A stretch of DNA of 64,000 nt from Doryteuthis pealeii (lineage: Eukaryota; Mollusca; Cephalopoda; Myopsida; Loliginidae): the NCBI GenBank assembly GCA_023376005.1, contig CM042145.1, positions 61,583,228-61,647,227 on the forward strand, given 5' to 3'. A program made the position numbers and the translations under genes. Below, piece by piece: positions 29,226 to 39,556 of this stretch (the first letter of the stretch is position 1; each line of letters starts with the position of its first letter). A model generated the notes under the pieces. It was not told the origin of the DNA, searched no databases, and saw only the letters and a list, made by a program, of their open reading frames with translations.

Positions 29226-29754
29226 TTGTTTGTTTTACGGCATATCAACCTCAGTGGGTCATTTAATGCCGATAAAGTTTTGAAATAAATCAATTCTTAA
29301 TGGATAATACAATTTTGTTTATAAACATGTTTTTCTATTCAACCTGATATATCGGGGTTAATGGATATATTCTGAAGTTGGTATAATATCGCAGTAGTAG
29401 TTGGTGCGTCGAATAGCGATCGTCCTCCGAGCAATCCTGGTGTCGTCTAGCGAGTAAGTTAGCTTGTAGGCATTAGGTAGAGGACCAACAGTGTCGATTA
29501 TTTACACATGACACTGCCCAGTCAGATATAGTGAGAGGGTACCAAGGTATTTACATATTCATTATATCCCAACCCATGGATGGGACCCTAACAGGTACTA
29601 CCACTCCAGGTTAGAGTGGACCAAGGAGCAATGGTGATGAATGAGTGCTCCACATTCCCCAAACCTCCAAAACTGGAACCTCACCATCAGATAGAGTTTA
29701 ACGTCATTCCCAGGACATGTAGACCCTCAGTCACCACCTTCTAGCACCTTTATA
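29226..29754 (-). repeat. S-family copy (subfamily A), interrupted, 5'-truncated
   Basis: Tail GTTTGTTTTACGGCATATCA, linker to CTATTCAACC (29,344), then a 225-bp foreign insert, then CAACCCATGGATGGGACCCT to CACCTTCTAGCACC. Confidence 0.8.
29345..29569. mobile_element. 225-bp insert with 5-bp target duplication, solo-LTR-like
   Basis: Starts TGATATATCGGGGTTAATGG and ends TTCATTATATCC, flanked by CAACC on both sides (29,340-29,344 and 29,570-29,574). The unbroken S sequence has a single CAACCCAT here. Terminal TGATATA and TATATCC give a short imperfect inverted end. Size and duplication suit a solo LTR or a small DNA transposon. There is no coding content and no second copy in the window. Confidence 0.6.
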
Positions 29755-30145
29755 GGTTTTGTGGCATATCAAACCTCGGTGGGTCATTTAATGCCGGTGA
29801 AGTTTTGAAAGATTCGTAGCGATAGTTTAGTAGAAACTTATTTAAACTCAATTTTTTTATAAATAAATTTTATATTCTACCCATAAATGGGACCTAACAG
29901 ATACTACCACTCCGAGTAGACCTGGGAGCAATGGTGATGAAGGGGTGCTCCACATTGCGAGGTTCCAGTTCTGGGCAATCAGATAGCATTTAACGTCATT
30001 CCCAGAACGTGAAGACTCTCGGCCACTGCATTCTAGCATATACGATAAAAAGATTTGGGGGTTGCCATAATGGCAATAGAGCCGGGACAATCATATAGGT
30101 GCTAGGGTTTGACATGGCCAGCCGATTGATCGAAAGGGGCCTCCG
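29755..30145 (-). repeat. S-family copy (subfamily A), 5'-truncated
   Basis: GGTTTTGTGGCATATCAAAC through to GCCAGCCGATTGATCGAAAG, then ends. It abuts the previous S copy. Confidence 0.75.
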
Positions 30146-30495
30146 AAATAGAATATACAAAAAAGGAGTAAAGTAGGCACATTTTTTCGTTTTGAAATTT
30201 GCAATGATTAATTTCTATCATTAGTTAGCACATTTATATATCGCGTATTATTGTGTGCGAATTTGTATTAGCTACTTGAAATCATACAACTGTTTAATTA
30301 TTATCAAAAAGAAAATCATTTGTTTTCATACAATCAAAGCTTCCAGTAAATATTCTTAGCACACAGTCATTTGAAACCATATAACTAATTATTTGTTAAT
30401 GGTAATTGTATCTGAATATTATGTTAGACAACAGTTAAATAGTTTCAAATAATAATTATGTTAAATGTTTATTAAAGTATTCCCATGTACAAAAT
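30146..30495. other. unannotated AT-rich stretch
   Basis: Nothing recognised. Confidence 0.4.
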
Positions 30496-30499
30496 AATA

Positions 30500-30735
30500 T
30501 ATTGGCATTAAATGACCCACAGACGTTGATATACCGTTAAACAAAACTGAAAATCATAACTATTTAATACTCAGTTTTTAAATCGATCTATTTGACCTAT
30601 AAACTGAACATGTACTACCACTCCAGATTAGAGTAGGCTTGGGAGTAATAGAAATGAAAGGGGACTTCAGAGTTTTAAAACTGGAGCCTCACCATCGGAT
30701 GCAATTTAGTGTTACACCCAGAACACGAGCAGATA
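30500..30735. repeat. two S-family fragments in opposite orientation
   Basis: GGCATTAAATGACCCACAGA...GTTGATATACCGTTAAACAA (30,505-30,545) is a sense tail. 30,575-30,735 (TATTTGACCTATAAACTGAA, ACTACCACTCCAGATTAGAG, CTGGAGCCTCACCATCGGAT) is antisense body. Both are old. Confidence 0.55.
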
Positions 30736-30739
30736 GAAT

Positions 30740-31562
30740 TGATTATAGAGTAAATCTACGTCTGTTTTTTTTTTTGTTTGTTTTTGTTTTTGCAATAGTG
30801 AAACCAGGTCACGTGAGAAATACAATTATAGAGAAAAAATGTCCTTTCTTTTTTTTTTCTTCAAGTGAATAGTAAACGCAATAAAAAAAAATAAAGAGAT
30901 AAATATTCATGAAAAAATTCTTTTAATTTTGATTACGTTTATGGGTTTTTTTTCTTTTCTCCTCAATTATTCTAAGACAACACGCGATGAAAACTAGTTT
31001 ACTGCATCATTTTCTTTCCACTCCAACTTTCAGTTTAATTCAATAAATGTTGGGTTCGGCGAGGAAAACATTGTGGTTATTGCCGCTGTAGAAAAACACA
31101 AAATTCAGCTTATCGTGTGGCACGGACTTTAGATTAAATCAAATGATTCAAATAGTAGAAACAAGTAAAACGACAGAATTTATAAATGAATTTGTCGTCT
31201 GCTCTTTACACAAATGGAACGTTCTATTTTCATTTGATTCTTCATTTCCTACTCCATTATTTTGGGTCTGAGTTTGAGACTAACAAAATTATTTCAAGTG
31301 ATTTACAGAAACGTAAAAAAGTAGGAAAAAAACTTTCCTTTTTGTAGAAGAGCCCTTTAAGAATGTTGTTTTTCATATTTTTCTAGCGCGTTTCTTTTGG
31401 TTTTTTTTTTTTTTTTTTTTTCCTGATGGAATTCTATTTTTGTGTCTTATATCTCCTTATAGGACTCCAGTGACAATATGAAAAAGCAATGGTTTGTTCA
31501 ATTGATAGACAGATTTCTGTGTCTTTGTTACCGCTATATTGGTGCTCTACAGTTTCTTTGGT
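30740..31562. other. AT-rich stretch with poly-T runs
   Basis: T-rich tracts near 30,765, 30,850 and 31,400-31,421. Nothing coding recognised. Confidence 0.4.
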
Positions 31563-31565
31563 TAA

Positions 31566-31832
31566 AACATTTTTTCTATTCAACCCATAGATGGCACCCT
31601 AAAAGGATACTACCACCCCGGGGCAGAGTGGACCTGGGAGCAATGGTATGAAGGGGTACTCCGCATTCCCCAAAGCTCCAGAATTGGAACCTCACCATCA
31701 GTTAGTTTAATGTCATTCCCAGGACACAAAGATCTTCAGCTACCACCTTCTAACACACGATAAAAAGGGGTGAAGATTGCCATAAGTGCAATAGGGTCGG
31801 AAAATTATATAGGTGCTAGTGTTGCGTAATTA
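31566..31832 (-). repeat. S-family fragment
   Basis: CTATTCAACCCATAGATGGC to TATATAGGTGCTAGTG, the middle of the element in antisense. Confidence 0.75.
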
Positions 31833-32100
31833 TGGTCTACGGGGAATTTGGGGATTGAAAATAAAACGGTATTCTGATTTCTGGAGAAAGAGAGGTTAAA
31901 GTTTTAACTCAACTGACCGACGAATGACCCCGAAATTAGATTTTAAAAAAAAAAATGGAAATTGCAGGTTTTGACCGGAAGCGGGACAAGAGACGGAAGA
32001 AAAGGAAAATCGGTCTTTTTCGGCTGAGCTTTGATAGGCGCCAGACGTGGCCTCCTGGTTCTCCGTATGGGTTTCGCATAGTATTTTTTTTTTGGGGGGG
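31833..32100. other. unannotated stretch
   Basis: Nothing recognised. The short purine-rich open frame at 31,955 looks accidental. Confidence 0.35.
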
Positions 32101-32101
32101 G

Positions 32102-32225
32102 GTACGGCATATCAATCTCAATGTGTCATTTAAAGCCAGCAAAGTTTTTTTAAATGAATTCATTCTTTTATGATTTTCTATTTAACCCATACATGGGACC
32201 CTAACAGGTACTACCACTCCGGATC
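32102..32225 (-). repeat. S-family tail fragment
   Basis: GGTACGGCATATCAATCTCA to CTACCACTCCGGATCAG, cut by the next copy. Confidence 0.7.
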
Positions 32226-32226
32226 A

Positions 32227-32789
32227 GTTTTGTTTTACGGCATCTCAACCTCGATGTCATTTAATGCCGGTAAAGTTTTGAGATAAATTCATTCTTAATG
32301 CATAATACAATTTTGTTTATAAACTCATTTTTCTATTCAACCCATGGATGGGACCCTAACAGGTACTACCACTCCGGGTCAGAGTGGACCAGGGAGCAAT
32401 GGTGATAAAGGGGTTCTCCACATTCCCCAACCTCCAAAACTGGAACCTCACCATCAGATAGAGGTTAACGTCATTCCCAGGACATGTAGACCCTCAGCCA
32501 CCGCCTTCTAGCACCCATATAATAAAAGGGGTTGGGGTTTGCCATAAGGGCAGTAGGGTTGGGGCAATCATATAGGTGCTAGCGCTTGATCGGAGGGGGG
32601 GTCTCTCTGACCGCCCGTCTAGCCTAAGTAAGGACCAAAATGGAATATTGCATTTCATGGACTGCTCAACCACCTTGGTCTATCCTAAAGCAACACGGGT
32701 CGCCACCCACGACCAACAGGTGGCCCCATTGGGGGAGTCCTACCTCTCTGTCGTAGGTGCAGTCGATGCATTCTAACGCGACAGGACGG
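32227..32789 (-). repeat. S-family copy (subfamily A)
   Basis: TTTTGTTTTACGGCATCTCA to the diverged 5' end GCATTCTAACGCGACAGGAC. The GTGACCAGCCGATTGATC block is partly lost. Confidence 0.8.
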
Positions 32790-33043
32790 AGGGGGAAATG
32801 ATTTAGTGTCATGTAACGTATAGTATATAATAGTAACGAATGAAATACAGGGGTGGAAATAAGTATAAGACACCCCATTAAATTATTAATAATTTTATTA
32901 TTACTTAACAAATTCCTCTGAAAATTTGTGTGTGGTACCTAGATCCGATGGTATTAGTATATATAATCGATTTTATAACAACTTTTCAACAAAAAAATTA
33001 AGAAAAATACGTTTTCGATGGTGGAAACAAGTACAAGACAATT

Positions 33044-33514
33044 TTGAAAAAATCTCAGAATTTACCCATCACTCCAAGAAGAGTTCGTCAACTTCTCCAT
33101 GGATTGCCAAACCTCGTATATCGAAACAGAAAGACAACCCCTGCTTTAACTGCTAAATACAAGATGCGCGTAAATTGGGTAAAGAAAAAAGTAACATGGA
33201 GAAATGGGAAACCGTGGTGTTTTCTGATGAGAAAAAAATAATTTGGATGGGCCCGACGGCTCCGAGTGTTATTGGCATGATTTAAGAAAGAAGCAGCTGT
33301 TTTTAAAAAGACAATTTGGAGGAGGATCTGTTATGGTTTGGGAAGATTTTTCTGTGTCTGTTAAAGCTGATTTAGTAGTGATGGAAGGGAAACAACTCTG
33401 CTCGATATATCAAGGTATTAGAGAAAAAAAGTCTTGTCCCATTTATGTATCGTCTTTTTCAATAGGGCAACGGAGCCATACACACTTCTAAGCTCACGAA
33501 AGATTCGTTTAAAG
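33044..33514 (+). pseudogene. Tc1-like transposase, N-terminal and middle part
   Basis: Frames combine to NLPITPRRVRQLLHGLPNLV (HTH/linker region), YKMRVNWVKKKVTW, then VVFSDEKK (first catalytic Asp region), DGPDGSECYWHDLRKKQLFL and RQFGGGSVMVWEDFSV (classic GGGSVMVWG motif), and a GAIHTSKLTKDSF reading near 33,465-33,505. In active relatives the last block reads D-N/G-A-x-x-H and carries the second Asp; the Asp codon is lost here (GGCAACGGAGCC). Three frameshifts and stops. It would have cut and pasted the element at TA sites. Confidence 0.8.
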
Positions 33515-33525
33515 CAAAATATTGA

Positions 33526-34113
33526 TTTTGTTTTGTTTTACGGCATATCAACCTCAGTGGGTCATTTAATGCCGATAAAGTTTTGAAATAAATCAATTCT
33601 TAATGGATAATACAATTTTTTTATAAATACATTTTCTATTTAACCCATAGATGGGACCCTAGCAGGTACTACCACTCCGGGTCAGAGTGGAACAGCGAGC
33701 AATGATGATGATGGGTGCTCCACATTCCCCAAACCTCCAAAACTGGAACCTCACCATCAGATAGAGTTTAACGTCATTCCCAGGACATGTAGACCCGCAG
33801 CCACCGCCTTCTAGCATCCATATGATAAAAAGGGTTGGGGCTTGCCATAAGGGCAATAGAGTTGGGAAAATCCTATAGGTGCTAGGGCTTGATGTGACCA
33901 GCCGATTGATCGGAGGGGGCCTCTCCGACCGCCCGTCTAGCCCAAGATAGGGCCAAAGTGGAGTATTGCAAGTCATGAACAGCTCATCCACTTGGGCTCT
34001 ATCCTTAAGCATCACGGGTCGCCACCCACGGCCAGCAGATGGCTCCATTGGTGGAGTCTTACCCCTCTGCAGAGGTGCAGTGATGCATTCTAACGCCCCA
34101 TCGACAGGGCGGA
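33526..34113 (-). repeat. S-family copy (subfamily A) with 11-bp target duplication
   Basis: 588 bp from TTTTGTTTTGTTTTACGGCA to CCCCATCGACAGGGCGGA. It is flanked by CAAAATATTGA on both sides (33,515-33,525 and 34,114-34,124). It interrupts the Tc1 transposase between the second-Asp region and the WPTKSPDLNPIEN block; removal of the element and one duplicate restores continuity. This is the cleanest definition of S-family ends in the window. Confidence 0.9.
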
Positions 34114-34125
34114 CAAAATATTGAA

Positions 34126-34359
34126 GTTTTCGATTGGCCCACTAAATCTCCAGATTTAAACCCAATAGAAAATTTGTGGGGAATTTTGTCAAGAAGAGTA
34201 TACAAAAATAAACGTCAATTTGAAGATAGAGAAACTTTAAAATCTTGCATTAAACAGTATTGGGATGAAATTCTATTTGAAACTCTCAGAAAACTTATTG
34301 ATTCAATGCAAAACAGGTGTGTTGAAGTATTACAATTGAAAGGGAATAAATGTGAATAA
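34126..34359 (+). pseudogene. Tc1-like transposase, C-terminal part
   Basis: EVFDWPTKSPDLNPIENLWG, then ILSRRVYKNKRQFEDRETLK and DEILFETLRKLIDSMQNRC. This is the C-terminal third of Tc1-family transposases, where SPDLNPIENLWG precedes the last catalytic residue. Intact over about 75 codons after the S insertion. Ends at TGA 34,357-34,359. Confidence 0.85.
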
Positions 34360-34559
34360 TGAATTTTCTTCAATTTTGCTGTTAAATACAAATTTTCAAC
34401 TGTCTCATTTGAAATGCAATGATAAAAAACATAACCTACAATCCCCAATGACGACCGACGAAACGGTTGAAATCGGTAGGGTAAAGATTATAAGACAATT
34501 CCTATACTTAAGATAAAGATAACGAAAAAAAAATATTCCGTGGTTCTTAACAGTTCTTG

Positions 34560-34560
<1 letters not shown>

Positions 34561-34597
<37 letters not shown>
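34561..34597. repeat. (TA)n microsatellite
   Basis: Uninterrupted TA dinucleotides, about 18 units. Confidence 0.95.
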
Positions 34598-34599
<2 letters not shown>

Positions 34600-34604
<5 letters not shown>

Positions 34605-35005
34605 CCACCACGCATCAAACAAGCCACTTTTGACCCAATTAAAAATGTAGAAGTCACGCGCACAGTACCGAGACACATATAGTCATATACACAACTCCCA
34701 TGAACCCTCCCTCACATATATAAGAGCATTAAAAAAAAATAACCCCCCTCAAAGAGGTTTTTCACGGAACAAATAAACATGCTACTACTAACATACTCTT
34801 CTACCCGGATTTTAATAGCATGTCAAACCCTCAAAAACACTTCAATTTTTATAGCTCTTCTACAATGCTCCCTTTCAAAAAATCTATAAACAATTTCTTC
34901 AAATAAGAAATTCTCTCCTGACGATGACCTAAGGTCGAAACTAGTTGAGAATAAACAACATATAAGAAATATTCCTGCTTGTCTTATTACTTTTTGTTCA
35001 TACTA
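34600..35005 (+). mobile_element. 3' remnant of a Penelope-like element
   Basis: Non-coding sequence containing CACTTTTGACCCAATTAAAA, AACCCCCCTCAAAGAGG and TCTACAATGCTCCCTTTCAA, a hammerhead motif at 34,914-34,950, and AATATTCCTGCTTGTCTTAT. I recognise this order as the 3' terminal region of PLEs, where hammerhead ribozymes lie in the terminal repeats. The next PLE starts at 35,013. No coding part is attached. Confidence 0.55.
34914..34950 (+). ncRNA. hammerhead ribozyme motif 1 (PLE)
   Basis: TCTC-CTGACGA-T-GACC-TAA-GGTC-GAAA-CTAGTT-GAGA. Core CUGANGA and GAAA are present. GACC pairs with GGTC (stem II, one bulged T), TCTC pairs with GAGA across the predicted cleavage site (stem I), and ACTAGT is self-complementary (very short stem III, typical of PLE hammerheads, which may act as dimers). 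Confidence 0.7.
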
Positions 35006-35012
35006 TATATAA

Positions 35013-35151
35013 TACTTGGAAAATTACCTATGGTAAATATATCAGCCTATTTTCGCCAGAACAATCCGGCAATTTGAAAGGGCAAAGAACAAAATTTGCA
35101 GACAAAAAATGGCTGCATTGTTCAATAATATATGCCTAAACAAAGAAATGC
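35013..35151 (+). repeat. left terminal repeat of Penelope-like element
   Basis: TACTTGGAAAATTACCTATG through CAATCCGGCAATTTGAAAGG to TTGTTCAATAATATATG. It matches 38,237-38,370 in the same orientation. It starts within a few bases of the hammerhead cleavage position seen in the right copy, as expected if the RNA template was processed there. Confidence 0.75.
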
Positions 35152-35655
35152 TGCCTAACTATACAGATTTTAAACTACGTGATCCTGCAGCTTACCAAAC
35201 TAACAGCACTTGGCAATACAGACGAGAACTCGTGAAGAGACAAATTATATACTGATGCACAAAAAATGTGAAAAATTCAAAAACTGCATTACATCCGAAC
35301 AACTACAAGAAATTGAATACAGACTTTCCTTAATTATTGAAAGAGAGGATTACCAGCATAAACTTGTACTCCAAAAAAAGCTCAACACCCTCTATAGAGG
35401 CCAATTAATACTTCCAAACAATAGTGATAAATACATTAACTTTCTGATGTATAATTAACTCAACCTTAAAAGGATTTCTCAACTTAGGGCCCAACTGCCA
35501 TTTATTCCGTGGATATAACATCAACAAAAGCATCAAAATCTTATATCAAAACATACTAAAACTCCGGGACAATAACGTAATCACTATTAAACCCCAATTC
35601 CGCGCTGAAGCTGAAGTCCTAAAAATAGATTTAACAAAAAACAACCATCTATACT
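35152..35655 (+). pseudogene. Penelope-like element N-terminal coding remnant
   Basis: Frames such as DFKLRDPAAYQTNSTWQYRR (about 35,167-35,230) and TLGPNCHLFRGYNINKSIKI (35,481-35,545), and 35,210-35,458 with coiled-coil-like charged sequence. This is the region ahead of RT in PLEs. Frameshifts are present. Interrupted downstream by a LINE piece and a solo LTR. Confidence 0.5.
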
Positions 35656-35699
35656 AATTATATATATTATATCTATGCTTAATTGTAATGATGTTAATT

Positions 35700-36115
35700 C
35701 ATCTTTCAAGATGAAATGGCCACTTTTAAAAAAGTTACACGCAAACAGTATAGATTGATGTCAAAACAATGGATAACAAGAGATAGTTTGAATAAATGTA
35801 ATGAACGAGATGCATTACTTAAACTTATTAGTAAGGAAAATGATCTTATCAAAGTTGAAACTTTACAAAAAGAGTACAAAGCTCTACGTAATAAAATTAC
35901 GAAAGAAAAGCTTCTTTACATCTCAATTTGAGAAAAACAAAAATAAATCATCTGAAATCTGGAAAAATATCCGATCACTTGTCAAAGGCAAAACAACAAA
36001 GGCCAGCATTAAACTAATCGATAGTAATAATAATGTTATCAATGACTAAAAAAACTTGATATTTTTAATGAACATTTTTCTAGTGTGGGAACAAAAGTCC
36101 AGAAAAAAATCCCTT
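35700..36115 (+). pseudogene. non-LTR retrotransposon linker fragment (endonuclease-RT)
   Basis: KKVTRKQYRLMSKQWITRDS, then LNKCNERDALLKLIS, LQKEYKALRNKITKEK, SEIWKNIRSLVKGKTTKA and an IFNEHFSSVGTKVQKKIP-like end. This 'KPWIT...I..R..L...Y...RN...W..I...FF..V' pattern is the linker between endonuclease and RT in RTE/Jockey-type LINEs. It is lodged inside the PLE and is a different lineage from the LINE at 22,195. Confidence 0.65.
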
Positions 36116-36129
36116 TCCAACATGGCAAT

Positions 36130-36440
36130 TGTTGTAAAGGGAAGTAACCGGATAATCCCTCACGTATGCAAATGAGTACGTATAAAAGAACAACACGAAT
36201 ATTAGCTCAGTGTGATGTGAGGTGAGCTCCACACACGAAGGTTGTTTACGTATTCTCGGATGTAAACCCACGTGCTACAACTTTCAGAAGATAAGTAATC
36301 TTTACCAATCCTCTTTTACGCCCAGAGACTTTTTACCTTGCCGACCGAGAGCCATTTTTGTTATTTATATTCATTGTAATAATAAACTATTATTACAACC
36401 AATCGCAATCTTCTCGTTAATGTATTTCTAATACATAACA
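36130..36440 (+). repeat. solo LTR-like element (same family as 3640-3956)
   Basis: 311 bp, TGTTGTAAAGGGAAGTAACC to TAATACATAACA, near-identical to the copy in the Gypsy RT. Contains ACGTATAAAAGAAC and AATAATAAAC. Flanks GGCAAT / AATACA share at most AAT. Confidence 0.75.
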
Positions 36441-37450
36441 AATACAAAATATTTTAAATGGCCACAACAAATTTAAAAAATTAAATAAGAACCCTACTAA
36501 CCAACTAAAATTTAAAATTAATAAACTTATCACGGCTAACAATGCCGAATGGGACAGCATAAAACTTCCGATAATTATCGGTGATTATAAACCCGGTTAT
36601 CTATATGGTACTGTAAAAATACACAAACCCAACCATCCCCTACGACCAATAATATCACAACTATACCCATATATGATATCACTAAAACCATAAAACAATT
36701 GATTACGCCATATATACCTAACAAATACAGTATCAAATCAACACATGAACTAATACAAATAATACAATCCGAAAAAAAAAAAAAACTAATTATGGAATGA
36801 TAGCCTCTCTAGACGTATAAAATTTATTTACCAGCGTACCAGTTTAAAAAAGAACAAAAAAACAGAAATTATCATAAACAATATTTATAATAATTCATTA
36901 CTCCCCCTCGAAAAATTAATCCCAACATACTTAAGAAAATATTGTTAATATGTACCATTGAAGTCCCCTTTTATGACACACACACACACACAAATGACTG
37001 TCTCTATAAGATATGTTTTTGGACCGATTTTCAGTCAATTTTATATGTGTAATCTTGAAAACAACATATTCAATTGCATAAAAAAAACACAAATCTTAAG
37101 ATATGTGGATGATATAAATCCTCTCTAACAATACTCAGGAAATTACCACACTTCAAAAAGAATTTCAAAAAATTCCGTACTTAACTTTACTATAGAATTA
37201 AACAAAAATAATAGAATACCATTTTTAGATGTTCTTATTGATACTAATAACAATAATTTTACTACCTCTACGTACAAAAAAAAATGTAAATAAAAACTCA
37301 TGTACTTTGAATTTCCAAAGTGAATGCCCCTACAGTTACAAAAAAAGCAATTATCAATAATCTAAAAACCCGTGCAAAGTTAATCTCTTCCTCAAAAACA
37401 ATATTTTACACAGAATTAAAAAAATATTAAACAAACACTGATTAATAATG
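36441..37450 (+). pseudogene. Penelope-like element reverse transcriptase remnant
   Basis: NQLKFKINKLITANNAEWDS, then GYLYGTVKIHKPNHPLRPII (36,590-36,650): the diagnostic PLE RT block. Further traces: LIASLDV, stop, NLFTSVPV (36,800-36,850, motif A), ILRYVDDI (37,095-37,120, YVDD box) and NKNNRIPFLDVLIDTNNNN (37,202-37,258). Many stops and frameshifts, plus a (CA)n tract at 36,979-36,993. PLE RT is related to telomerase RT and primes on DNA ends or nicks. Confidence 0.8.
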
Positions 37451-38070
37451 GATTCCCCAATTACTTAATTGATGATGAAATCAGACACGCATCAAAAACT
37501 ACAATCAACAAAAACAAAAAAAAAAAAAAAAAAAAACAATAATCCACCCACTAAACACCCATGTATAAATTTATATTGTAATCAAATGCACAAAAATTAT
37601 AAAATAGATGAAAATATAATAAAAACATTAATTAAAAAAATATATATTCCTACTGACCCTAGTAAAAAAAATTAAACTTATTGTGTACTATAAAAAATTT
37701 AAAACATCAACAATAATTCCTTCCCCTCAATTGAACCGTTACAAAAAAACAATGTATTATGTCAATTTAAATGCCCATTGGGAGAATGTATCTCCAATAA
37801 TATATACATCGGTATAACGACAACTACCCTTTCCAGGCGTCTTACGATGCACCTTTCAGACACTAGCTCAATAGCTCAATATTTAAAAAACATTCTTGTC
37901 CCAATATTAAATTCCGAAAAATACTCAACGACAACATCACCATTTGAGAAACACAAATATATAAACAAAGACTAAAAGGTTTTAGAAGCCCTGCATATTA
38001 GAAACAAAAATCCAAACCCAAACAAAATAAACTTCGATAAAAGCACTAATGTTATAAAATGCCTATAATT
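37451..38070 (+). pseudogene. Penelope-like element C-terminus with GIY-YIG endonuclease
   Basis: Linker CINLYCNQMHKNYKIDENII (37,562-37,622), KKIYIPTDPSKK, then GECISNNIYIGITTTTLSRR and LTMHLSDTSSIAQYLK (37,778-37,890). The YIGITTTTLSRRL run is the GIY-YIG nuclease core of PLEs, with the catalytic Arg in LSRRL kept. Followed by VLEALHIRNKNPNPNKINFD-like reading to about 38,040. The preceding FKCPLGEC zinc-knuckle-like part is frame-shifted. Confidence 0.85.
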
Positions 38071-38203
38071 ACATTAATTTATACAATAATAATACTGGAA
38101 ACAATGATAATGATAAAAATATAACAATAATTAGAAGAAAATGAAATAAACACAACCGATTAAATGGCGGAATGAAGAACACATTGTTGTATTGTTTAAG
38201 AAT

Positions 38204-38246
38204 TACCCTGAAGATGGCCCACGATAGGGCGGAAAGTACTTGGAAA
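38204..38246 (+). ncRNA. hammerhead ribozyme motif 2 (PLE)
   Basis: ACC-CTGAAGA-T-GGCCC-ACGATA-GGGC-G-GAAA-GTACT-TGG. Core CUGANGA and GAAA are present. GCCC pairs with GGGC, ACC/TT pairs with GG/AA around the predicted cleavage site, and AGTACT is self-complementary. It lies at the start of the right terminal repeat. The extra G before GAAA makes activity uncertain. Confidence 0.65.
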
Positions 38247-38370
38247 ATTAATTATGGCAAATATATCAGCCAATTTTCGTCAGATATCATTAGAACAATC
38301 CGGCAATTTGAAAGGACAAAGAACAAAATTTGCTGACAAAAAATGCCTGCATTGTTCAATAATATATATC
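38237..38370 (+). repeat. right terminal repeat of Penelope-like element
   Basis: TACTTGGAAAATTAATTATG to TTGTTCAATAATATATA. Direct repeat of 35,013-35,151 with a small insertion (ATATCATT). Confidence 0.75.
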
Positions 38371-38375
38371 TATGG

Positions 38376-38860
38376 ACTCACCCTCGAAGACAGAATGTCT
38401 AATGCTGACCTTTTCACCATATGTAACATTGACGGAATGGAGAGCTTCCTCATAAAATCACAACTGCGCTGGGCTGGTCATTTTTGCGAATGCATGATGA
38501 CAGAATACCAAAGATTCTCATGTATAGTCAGCTTGACGGTGGTAAAAGAAACGTGGGTCGACCATTGCTCAGGTTTAAAGACAAGCTGAAAAGTAACCTC
38601 TCAGCTGCAAATATAGATTACGCTACTTTTGAGAGCACAGCACTCAATCGTAGAATGTGGAGGACTTTGTGTTACAATGGTATCAACATTTGCAGCATCG
38701 GAGGTCACCAAGCTGCGTCAAGCTAGAGAAAGGACTAGAGCATTGGCTAGTGTCCCAGCAATACATTCAAATAATGCACACATTGTTCCATCTGTGGACT
38801 TCTTTGCAAGTCATTGGCAGGGCTGAAATGTCACCTGCGATTAACACACAAGGTTAAATG
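38376..38860 (+). pseudogene. 3' coding end of another non-LTR retrotransposon
   Basis: GLTLEDRMSNADLFTICNID, IKSQLRWAGHFCECM, then in another frame RMHDDRIPKILMYSQLDGGK, RNVGRPLLRFKDKLKSNLSA and LNRRMWRTLC. The 'LRWAGHVxRMxxxRxPK...GxRxxGRPxxRxKD' pattern is the C-terminal end of many LINE RT ORFs and derived genes. Frameshift near 38,500. Confidence 0.7.
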
Positions 38861-39546
38861 AAAGAGGTTGTCGGAACCTCATACGTCGAAATCGACGGAG
38901 AGTCCATATATATATAGATAGAGGATGCGATACAAGGTCAATTAAGCTGAGTTTAACAGGTTTGAATTCAGAGTTTTCCTTCTCCATATACTGGTTAACT
39001 AGCCAAGGTCAATGATACCAGTCTGCCTACCATTTTCCTATAGCTGGAGGGAGTGCAGTTAAATGCATACCGTTCTCAAGGGTATTAGCGCTATGTGAAA
39101 TGCAAACAGCCTCGTCCAGAATTTGAACTCTGGTCGACGAGTCCATATCATATGACTAATCATTACATCACGCGCAGTAACAAATATAAGTTATTAAACA
39201 CTCAAGATATACGAGTGCATCTTAGCTTTCTGTTAGTGTGCAAAGATGTACATTTTGATTTAATATAACCGAGCTTTAGTGTAAAATCTATTGGTTTTTA
39301 ACCCACGCATATTAATCTATCGATTTATAGACTGCAATTCCCTCTCGGCTACAATCAGTGATAATGACGAGTGAAGAGAGATCTTCGCTTAAATAGTCAA
39401 TGCACGTAGGCGAAATCTAACATTAGGAAGATTGTTAAATTATGTCTTTCCGATCATTCTTACAACCACTCCCCAAATTTCAAATTGCAATGAACATAAA
39501 TATGGATTTATCAGATCACAAATCAAAGCATCTATAAATCAATACA
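38861..39546. other. unannotated stretch
   Basis: Nothing recognised. A short TA run lies at 38,908-38,918. Confidence 0.4.
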
Positions 39547-39556
39547 AGTGTTCGTT

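Larger units (their letters stand above)
32848..34365 (+). mobile_element. Tc1-like DNA transposon, split by S element
   Basis: The candidate left end is CAGGGGTGGAAATAAGTATA preceded by TA, as for Tc1/mariner. The transposase is broken into pieces at 33,044-33,490 and 34,126-34,359 with an S element between. No matching right inverted repeat is obvious after 34,365, so the far end is unresolved. Similar GGTGGAAACAAGTACAAGAC occurs at 33,019 just inside. Confidence 0.7.
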
